Shown here piece by piece: positions 41,492 through 46,939 of a DNA stretch of 46,939 bases (positions are counted from its first letter, which is position 1; each line of letters starts with the position of its first letter). This stretch comes from Scytonema tolypothrichoides VB-61278 (GTDB lineage: Bacteria; Cyanobacteriota; Cyanobacteriia; Cyanobacteriales; Nostocaceae). Location: NCBI RefSeq assembly GCF_000828085.3, contig NZ_JXCA02000016.1, positions 467,987-514,925 of the forward strand, given 5' to 3'. A model generated the notes under the pieces. That model worked only from the letters and a program-made list of their open reading frames with translations, made no database searches and had not been told where the DNA came from. The position numbers were made by a program, and so were the translations under genes.

Positions 41492-42970
41492 TTAATAACC
41501 AGATGGACGTTGGAAGTTACCAATGACTTTGTTAAGTTCAGTGGCGATCGCCAACAATTCCATCTCTCCCCATCGCTTACCTACAATTTGCATTCCAATC
41601 GTTAACCCGTCTTGTGTCTGTCCGATAGGTATCACAACGACTGGATGCCCTGTGAGGCTGAATAGCATTGTGTAAGCACCAGAAGCCATAAAATAAGGTA
41701 CTTTTTTGCCATCCACTTCCACCGCTTCACCTTTAGGGCGGTGCGTAAATGCGGTTGTCATTGCTACAGGACACAACCAGACATCCCATTGTAAGAGTTC
41801 TTCTTCCATTTGGGCAATCAGGCGATCACGCTCTTGCAATGCCTGAAAGTAACCTTTCATCGTTGGGTTCAAGAATGTGGGTAGAACTCCAGTTATACTG
41901 TAGAGCGATCGCAGTGACCTATCCCCTTGAGTCCACTCGCGAAACATCACAGAAATTGTCTTCCCAAGTGCATCCAAATTCACAGGTTGAGAGTAAAGCA
42001 TAGTATAGGCGACAACAACGTTGTAGAGTTGCAAAGCACCGGCAAAATCAAACCCTGGTGGAACCCATGACTCAATGTGAACGCCCGTTTGTGCCAAAGT
42101 ATTTGCAACAGCCTGCATTGCTAAACGAATTTCTGAAGAAACTGTAAAGCCTGGAAATCCATCTGTCCAAGCAATTCGCAGCGCTTGTAAGCTTTGAGGA
42201 ACAGGAGTATCCAGGCCAACAGGTGGAATTTCAGGTTGACGTAAATCAGACCCCGCGATGAGTTGTAGGCATAGAGTTAAATCTTCAATCGAACGGGCGA
42301 AGGGTCCAGCAGTCAGCATTTGACGAATGCATCTAGGCATCCCTGGAACTTCCGGAATGTGACCTGCTGTCGAGACGCGGCGATCAGTTGGTTTGAGTCC
42401 AAAGACTCCACACAAATGAGCAGGCTGACGAATCGAACCTGCAATATCACTACCTAAGTCTAGAGGCGAAAGCCCAGCAGCAACAGCAGCAGCACTCCCA
42501 CCAGAACTCCCACCTGCTGTGTAATCTAGGTTCCAAGGATTATTGACACGGGGAAAAAGGTCGTTTGTACTTTGGTAGTCGCTAGCAAGTTCAGCTGGGT
42601 TGGTTTTACCTACGATAATCGCCCCAGCAGCACGCAGGCGAGCAACAGCGGTTGCGTCTTGTTTAGGAATGTAGTCTTTGAGAGGTTTATAGCCTGCAGT
42701 CGTGCGAAGTCCAGCCGTTTCAAATATGTCTTTAATCGTGATGGGTACTCCATGAAGAACGCCCCAGTTCTCGCCTCGTGCCAAAGCTTCATCTGCTTGT
42801 TTTGCTCGTTGACGGGCGCGTTCTTCATCTAGGGTGCAAATAGCGTTGAGTTTGGTGTTATACTTGACTATATGTCTTAAATGTGCATCTAAAACTTCAA
42901 CAGCAGAGACCTCTCGCTCACGAATCATCCCAGCAAGCTTATGAGCAGGCGTAAACACTAAATCGGTCAT
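41492..42970 (-). CDS. Amidase signature family amidohydrolase
   Basis: A 492-residue amidase that hydrolyses carboxamides. The Ser-cisSer-Lys triad is visible: Lys 80 (ITIKDIF), cis-Ser 155 in GGSSGGSAAAV and nucleophile Ser 179 in GSDIAGSIR. It is not the GatA subunit by context (no gatB/gatC). The substrate is unknown; many stand-alone members act on aliphatic or aryl amides or on peptide-like compounds. AGGAG lies 6 nt before the ATG. It is divergent from a TetR gene across a shared inverted repeat (43054-43080), so it is probably repressed by that regulator. Confidence 0.92.
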   Translation of the reverse strand: MTDLVFTPAHKLAGMIREREVSAVEVLDAHLRHIVKYNTKLNAICTLDEERARQRAKQADEALARGENWGVLHGVPITIKDIFETAGLRTTAGYKPLKDYIPKQDATAVARLRAAGAIIVGKTNPAELASDYQSTNDLFPRVNNPWNLDYTAGGSSGGSAAAVAAGLSPLDLGSDIAGSIRQPAHLCGVFGLKPTDRRVSTAGHIPEVPGMPRCIRQMLTAGPFARSIEDLTLCLQLIAGSDLRQPEIPPVGLDTPVPQSLQALRIAWTDGFPGFTVSSEIRLAMQAVANTLAQTGVHIESWVPPGFDFAGALQLYNVVVAYTMLYSQPVNLDALGKTISVMFREWTQGDRSLRSLYSITGVLPTFLNPTMKGYFQALQERDRLIAQMEEELLQWDVWLCPVAMTTAFTHRPKGEAVEVDGKKVPYFMASGAYTMLFSLTGHPVVVIPIGQTQDGLTIGMQIVGKRWGEMELLAIATELNKVIGNFQRPSGY

Positions 42971-43053
42971 AATGACTCCTGTGAAATATAGGAGGAAAAG
43001 ACTCTAGGGGGAAGTCGCGACAGTGCAGAACTTGATAAAGTTAATTATATTCA

Positions 43054-43080
43054 CTTTTAGTTAATTTAGTTAACTAAAAG
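43054..43080. promoter_or_regulatory. Operator between amidase and tetR genes
   Basis: A perfect 11-bp inverted repeat CTTTTAGTTAA (43054-43064)/TTAACTAAAAG (43070-43080) with a 5-bp spacer lies in the middle of the divergent region. This is the expected arrangement for TetR-type control of itself and the neighbour. AT-rich promoter sequence surrounds it. Confidence 0.78.
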
Positions 43081-43145
43081 AACTTATTTGAAAAAAGAAT
43101 GGGACAGATACACACTCCCAAACCCTTGTTATCTTAGGCTTTCTT

Positions 43146-43186
43146 CCAGATTGAATTTTGAACTTTGAATTTTGAATTTTGAATTG
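43146..43186 (+). repeat. TTTTGAA heptanucleotide repeat next to tetR start
   Basis: Four to five TTGAATTTTGAA-type units end 6 bp before the tetR ATG and displace any Shine-Dalgarno sequence. The same motif occurs near 31708-31728 and in inverted orientation near 39933-39950. Confidence 0.8.
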
Positions 43187-43191
43187 CTATT

Positions 43192-43785
43192 ATGGGTCGT
43201 CCCACGAAAGAAAAATCTCTAACACAACAGGATGTGATTTCAGCTGCGATCGCCTGCTTAGAAAAAGAGGGAGAATCTGCTCTTGGGGTGAATCGAGTCG
43301 CGCGGGAATTGGGAATCAAACCACCGGCGATTTACAAACATCTCGATGGAAATGCAGGACTCCGGCGAGCAGTGGTATTGGCAATTTGGCGAAAATATTT
43401 AACCTACAGCCAGCAACAAATGGCTGGACTGAGTGAACCGAATGCTTTGTTAAGAGCAGGCGGACATGCAACTCGTAACTTTGCGCGATCGCATCCAGCA
43501 CTGTACAAGGTGATGATGCAATTTCAGCTACAGCCAACCGAACCGGATGCTGCTGCACTCATACAAGAATCTCTTGGCTTACTCAAAAAGTCACTACAAT
43601 TGTATAATTTAAATGACAGCCAATTAATTGATGTCATGCGGATGGTGAAGGCTGCGATTTATGGTTTCATTAGCCTAGAACAAGCAGGATTAATGACACT
43701 GGAGCACTCAACGGATACCAGTTATGAAGTTATGCTTAATGCTCTCATTGTTGCGATCGAGCATATCAAACATGGGAGCGCTTAG
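43192..43785 (+). CDS. TetR/AcrR family regulator
   Basis: A 197-residue TetR-type repressor. The helix-turn-helix lies at about 28-55 (VNRVARELGIKPPAIYKHL), followed by a C-terminal ligand domain of the WHG-like type (LRAGGHATRNFARSHPALYKVMM). Start ATG 43192 follows a TTTTGAA tandem repeat with no clear Shine-Dalgarno sequence, but MGRPTKEKSLTQ is a typical family start. It is divergent from the amidase gene and shares an 11-bp perfect inverted repeat with it. The likely job is to sense an amide-type compound or its product; the ligand is unknown. Confidence 0.92.
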   Translation: MGRPTKEKSLTQQDVISAAIACLEKEGESALGVNRVARELGIKPPAIYKHLDGNAGLRRAVVLAIWRKYLTYSQQQMAGLSEPNALLRAGGHATRNFARSHPALYKVMMQFQLQPTEPDAAALIQESLGLLKKSLQLYNLNDSQLIDVMRMVKAAIYGFISLEQAGLMTLEHSTDTSYEVMLNALIVAIEHIKHGSA

Positions 43786-43814
43786 TCTACAAGGTTGTCT
43801 GGGCGCTTATTCTT

Positions 43815-46190
43815 TTACCGAGAAGAACCAACAGAAAAACCCCGACGTGCAGGTTTCACGCTAGCTAACTCCACCTGAAAACTGACCTTACCGCTCATTT
43901 CACCACTTTTCGCTTCCAATGTCCAGTTACCAGGGCGTAAAGTCCAGAATACAGAATCAGATGAATTTGTAGTTAACTTCTGACCATTCAACCACCACTC
44001 CACCGGTACTGTGGTTGTTCCTGCAATCTTAAATTCCAGTCTTTGTCTTGTTTCATCACCAGGATATACTAGGAAAACATCATCCTGATGAGGAGACAGA
44101 ATCTTCAGTTTGTCAGAACTTGTACTATATTGGTTCTGCCTTGCGAACCACTGATCATATTCACTAGACTTAGTGAAATTGTTTTGATGTTCGTAGTTGT
44201 CAACGTCTTGTGCGTAAAAATATTCCTGTACGACTGAGGAACAATCTGGTGTAGGTCGTAACCCAGAAGTTGCACAAATAGGTAGTTGTACTAAGCCTTC
44301 AGGAGGGGAAAAACTTGCTGGTTCTTGATCCTCATGCAGGTGTAGCATGATTCGATTCCACAAAGGTGCTGCGCCCATGACTCCGGAAACTTGACGCATG
44401 GGATCGCCATCGAAATTACCTACCCATGTGGCTACGGTGTAATCAGTTGTAAAACCAACTGTCCAAGTATCGCGAAAATTTGAGGAAGTCCCTGTTTTCA
44501 CAGCTGCAGGAAATGGTAGACTCAAGACTGAGTCTATACCAAAGGCTGTTGCACGGGCGTGGCGATCGCTCAACATATCGGTAATGAGTTGCCATGTTAC
44601 ACCAGAAGTTGGGAGATAAGGAGATTTGTTACTCTCTGTCGTGCTGTCTAACCTAGTCACAACAGAAGTCGGTTGTCCCTGTCGTGCCATTGTGACATAA
44701 GCTTTTGCAAGTTCCCATAAACTGACTTCGCCACTACCGAGAGTCAATCCTAAACCATAGTATTCTGCGCTTTGAGTCAGATGTTCAAACCCCAATTGGT
44801 GGAGACGATCCAAAAAAGTTTGCACACCAATTTTTTCCAATACCCTTACAGCGGGAACATTGAGCGAATTTGCCAAAGCTACACGCACGCGCACTGGTCC
44901 AAGAAAGCTTTTACTATAATCTGTAGGACTGTAGAGTTTTGCGCCAGGTATCGCATAGTGAGCAGGGACATCTGCCAAAATTGTATTAGGACGAATCAAG
45001 TTTTTTTCCAAAGCCAATTCATACAGAAATGGCTTGAGAGTTGAACCTGGTTGACGCAACGCTTGCACACCATCATTTCTTCCCGAATTGACTTCATTAA
45101 AATAGTCAGGCGAACCGACATAAGCCAAAACTTCTCCACTGTGGTTATCAATCACCAAAGCAGCTGCATCATGGACATTGTGAACAGCGAGATTGGAAAT
45201 AACCTGTTGCACTTGCGCTTCGACAAACTGCTGCAAGGAACGATCTATAGTCGTGCGGGTAGGAGATGATTTTTCTAGCTTCTGGGGCTGACTCGCTAGC
45301 CAAAACAAAAAGTGTGGTGCTGCAAGAATTCCTCGTTGGCGAGACTGAAACGAAATTTCTTCAGCGTATGCGCGTTCTGATTGGGAGTGAGTGATGTATC
45401 CATCTTGTACCATACGATTGAGGACGTATTTCTGCCGCTGCTTGAGGCGTTGATAATGCTTAAGTGGATCAAAGTAAGTGGGATTATTAGGAATAGCAGC
45501 GAGGAGACTCGCTTGAGCAAGATTTAAATCATTCGCGGGTATGGAAAAATAAGTACGAGCTGCTGCTTCTACACCATAGATGTTCCCTCCCATTGGGAGA
45601 CGATTGACGTAAGCAGAAAAGATTTCATCTTTGTTCATCCCAGCAACCAACCGCCAAGAAAACCAAATTTCCTGAACTTTACCTGACAGAGTGCGAGAAA
45701 CTGGATCTAACATCCGCGCTAGCTGCATGGTAATTGTAGAAGCACCAGAAACAATCTGCTTGGAATAAATTGCGTCTTTAAATGCACGGGCTGCTGCTTT
45801 GAGATCTAACGCCCCATGATGATAAAAGTCTCCATCTTCGGCAGCAAGAATAGCATGGATAAAATCAGGAGAAACTTGATTTAATGGCACCACAGATGTA
45901 TGCTCTTGGTCACGGGTGAGTAAAGTTCCTAGTGGTAAGCTATTGCGGTCTGTAAATTCGAGTGCTAATTTTTGTTGTCTAATGTCTGTGGCGTGAATAG
46001 GAGCTAAATATGGAAGTAAACGCACTGTCACGCATAGTAACAGTAACGCAAGGACAAACTTGTAAGTTCTGCGTTTGCCCTTTGGGCGACTCCCTCTGGG
46101 AGTATCGCCTTTGACGCTGCGCTTTGCACAATCGCGCTGATGCCAAATTTTCTTTCTTATTTCGATAAGCCACCCCAAAGCTAATTTCAT
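43815..46190 (-). CDS. pbpC: Penicillin-binding protein 1C
   Basis: A 791-residue bifunctional class A enzyme that polymerises and crosslinks peptidoglycan. After a basic cytosolic tail and one transmembrane helix (about 44-62), the GT51 domain has EDGDFYHHGALD (catalytic Glu 118) and ASTITMQLARML. The transpeptidase domain has SxxK at Ser 383-Lys 386 (GSTLKPF), SLN at 442-444 and KTGT at 565-568. The C-terminus (about 640-780) is the BiPBP_C domain typical of PBP1C. Residues 19-40 of the tail are encoded by a dispersed palindromic repeat (46071-46135) and are unlikely to be ancestral. AAGGAA lies about 9 nt before the ATG. It converges on the tetR gene. Confidence 0.94.
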   Translation of the reverse strand: MKLALGWLIEIRKKIWHQRDCAKRSVKGDTPRGSRPKGKRRTYKFVLALLLLCVTVRLLPYLAPIHATDIRQQKLALEFTDRNSLPLGTLLTRDQEHTSVVPLNQVSPDFIHAILAAEDGDFYHHGALDLKAAARAFKDAIYSKQIVSGASTITMQLARMLDPVSRTLSGKVQEIWFSWRLVAGMNKDEIFSAYVNRLPMGGNIYGVEAAARTYFSIPANDLNLAQASLLAAIPNNPTYFDPLKHYQRLKQRQKYVLNRMVQDGYITHSQSERAYAEEISFQSRQRGILAAPHFLFWLASQPQKLEKSSPTRTTIDRSLQQFVEAQVQQVISNLAVHNVHDAAALVIDNHSGEVLAYVGSPDYFNEVNSGRNDGVQALRQPGSTLKPFLYELALEKNLIRPNTILADVPAHYAIPGAKLYSPTDYSKSFLGPVRVRVALANSLNVPAVRVLEKIGVQTFLDRLHQLGFEHLTQSAEYYGLGLTLGSGEVSLWELAKAYVTMARQGQPTSVVTRLDSTTESNKSPYLPTSGVTWQLITDMLSDRHARATAFGIDSVLSLPFPAAVKTGTSSNFRDTWTVGFTTDYTVATWVGNFDGDPMRQVSGVMGAAPLWNRIMLHLHEDQEPASFSPPEGLVQLPICATSGLRPTPDCSSVVQEYFYAQDVDNYEHQNNFTKSSEYDQWFARQNQYSTSSDKLKILSPHQDDVFLVYPGDETRQRLEFKIAGTTTVPVEWWLNGQKLTTNSSDSVFWTLRPGNWTLEAKSGEMSGKVSFQVELASVKPARRGFSVGSSR
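46071..46135 (+). repeat. 65-bp palindromic repeat inside pbpC
   Basis: The element begins GCGTTTGCCCTTTGGGCGAC, contains CTCCCTCTGGGAG, and ends with GCGCTTTGCACAATCGC. It shares the GCCCTTTGGGC and ATCGC-end pieces with the repeat at 31559-31595. It is in frame and encodes about 21 basic residues of the cytosolic tail. Confidence 0.7.
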
Positions 46191-46632
46191 AGCGCGAATT
46201 CCTTGCCAAGGAAAACATACCTTAATTTTTGCGCTGTCGTGATGACAAAATCAGGAAATATTTCAAAGCTGTAACAGTAGAAATCCGAAAGTCAACTTAT
46301 AGCAGTTCTCAATTGGGTGGAACACTAGTTATTTGTAGGGGCAAAGGCAATGCCCATTGGTGTCAACTTAAGCCCAAACCCTTATTGTAATTACGTCATA
46401 TCATGCCTCATTATACTTGCCCACAATTGTCGCTCGACCTCACCCCGGTAAAGCGTAGCTTTACGTCCCCTCTCCTTTAAGGCTACGGTGTACACACAAG
46501 TCATCGAATGACTCAAAACTTCCTCGAAACCTCACCCTGCCCTATCGGGCATCCCTCTCCTTATAAAGGCTACGGTGTACACACAAGTGGTAGTAAACTA
46601 CTAACACAAGGAGTTGTGGGGAGTATTTGGCG
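46191..46632. other. Repeat-rich intergenic region before IS4 element
   Basis: No gene is seen. A direct repeat of about 23 bp (AAGGCTACGGTGTACACACAA core) occurs at about 46479-46501 and 46564-46586, each after a CCCTCTCCTT block. CTCACCCCGGTAAAGCGTAGC-type dispersed repeats are also present. The left end of the adjacent insertion sequence should lie between about 46590 and 46630 but cannot be fixed without a second copy. Confidence 0.5.
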
Positions 46633-46939
46633 GTGGAAAATCCAATAAAGATTCACGCTCAACAGTGCCAGGGAAAAGCATTTGGAGACCCGCGACTGGT
46701 AAAAAGGGGGCAGCATTATACTCAGCGATGGAAAAACATCAATCAGTCAGTATTCGTCAAATAAGTAAAAATAGAGCTGAACAAGTAGGGTATTACCGCT
46801 TTTTAGAGAATAAGAATGTGAGGGTAGGGGAATTAGTCCGTAGCTTATCAGACCAATGCTTGTTACAGGTAGAAGGAAAACATATATTGGCAATTAGCGA
46901 CAGTAGCGAAATCAATTTGCAGTCTCATGCAGGTAGATT
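46633..46939 (+). mobile_element. IS4-type transposase, frameshifted and cut by window end
   Basis: A frame from GTG 46633 gives an IS4-like N-terminus (QCQGKAFGDPRLVKRG) and ends at a stop at about 46761. The expected continuation (AALYSAMEKHQSVSIRQISK, GYYRFLENKNVRVGEL, ILAISDSSEIN) is in the -1 frame and stays open to the window edge. The switch falls at the homopolymer AAAAAGGGGG (46701-46710). The simplest reading is a pseudogenised or misread single-base indel; programmed frameshifting is less likely because no canonical slippery heptamer is seen. The first catalytic Asp region (ISDSSEIN) is in view; the rest lies outside the window. Confidence 0.75.

Overview
The window is chromosomal DNA from a filamentous, heterocyst-forming cyanobacterium of the order Nostocales. 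Four kinds of evidence point there: hetF with a tandem array matching the heterocyst-specific sRNA NsiR1 just upstream; many HIP1 (GCGATCGC) octamers; heptanucleotide short tandem repeats (ACAGGGA, ACTGATA, TTTTGAA and GTTAAGA types); and cyanobacterial marker genes (ycf66-like, sipA-like, NsiR1). The species cannot be named from the sequence alone.

Left part (1-13.1 kb): a decaying NsiR1 array (five copies on the minus strand plus a remnant) lies in and upstream of the hetF leader. Then come hetF (CHAT/caspase-like protease), a zinc-ribbon Hanks-type kinase, an aldehyde dehydrogenase, gnd (converging on the dehydrogenase at a bidirectional terminator), a Ycf66 protein and ileS.

Accessory region A (13.1-17.3 kb): an outer-membrane-type barrel protein, two IS630-type transposase remnants, and a minus-strand TetR / small multidrug exporter / cytochrome P450 unit. 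The TetR promoter carries an inverted-repeat operator inside its -35/-10 spacer.

Accessory region B (17.3-25.3 kb) is the most unusual part. A minus-strand cluster encodes a winged-helix protein, a large AAA ATPase and an 865-residue protein that joins a DEDDy 3'-5' exonuclease, a Cas4-like Fe-S PD-(D/E)XK nuclease and an FtsK/SpoIIIE motor, each with its catalytic residues present. A ParA-type ATPase follows. Divergent from the cluster, across a palindrome, is a tail-anchored protein whose N-terminus resembles a Z-DNA-binding Z-alpha winged helix. I propose this as a candidate undescribed DNA-processing or defence system. The domain calls come from motifs; the system-level function is inference.

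Region C (25.3-31 kb): a surface-polysaccharide type group (GT2, a GT-A-like protein, a GT4-type transferase and a secreted beta-helix protein), then about 1.1 kb of repeat-rich non-coding DNA.

Right part (31.9-46.9 kb): mostly housekeeping and conserved cyanobacterial genes: thrC, a coiled-coil protein, a DUF4112 protein, an alpha/beta hydrolase, a GH1 beta-glucosidase, PPK2 with a coupled membrane protein, a Tat-signal peroxiredoxin next to a SipA-like protein, an amidase divergent from a TetR regulator with a shared operator, and pbpC (PBP1C). The window ends inside an IS4-type transposase that appears frameshifted.

A recurring theme is that short palindromic repeats sit in frame inside coding sequences (kinase, IS630 remnant, PBP1C). 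In the IS630 remnant, removing exactly 30 bp restores a HIP1 octamer.
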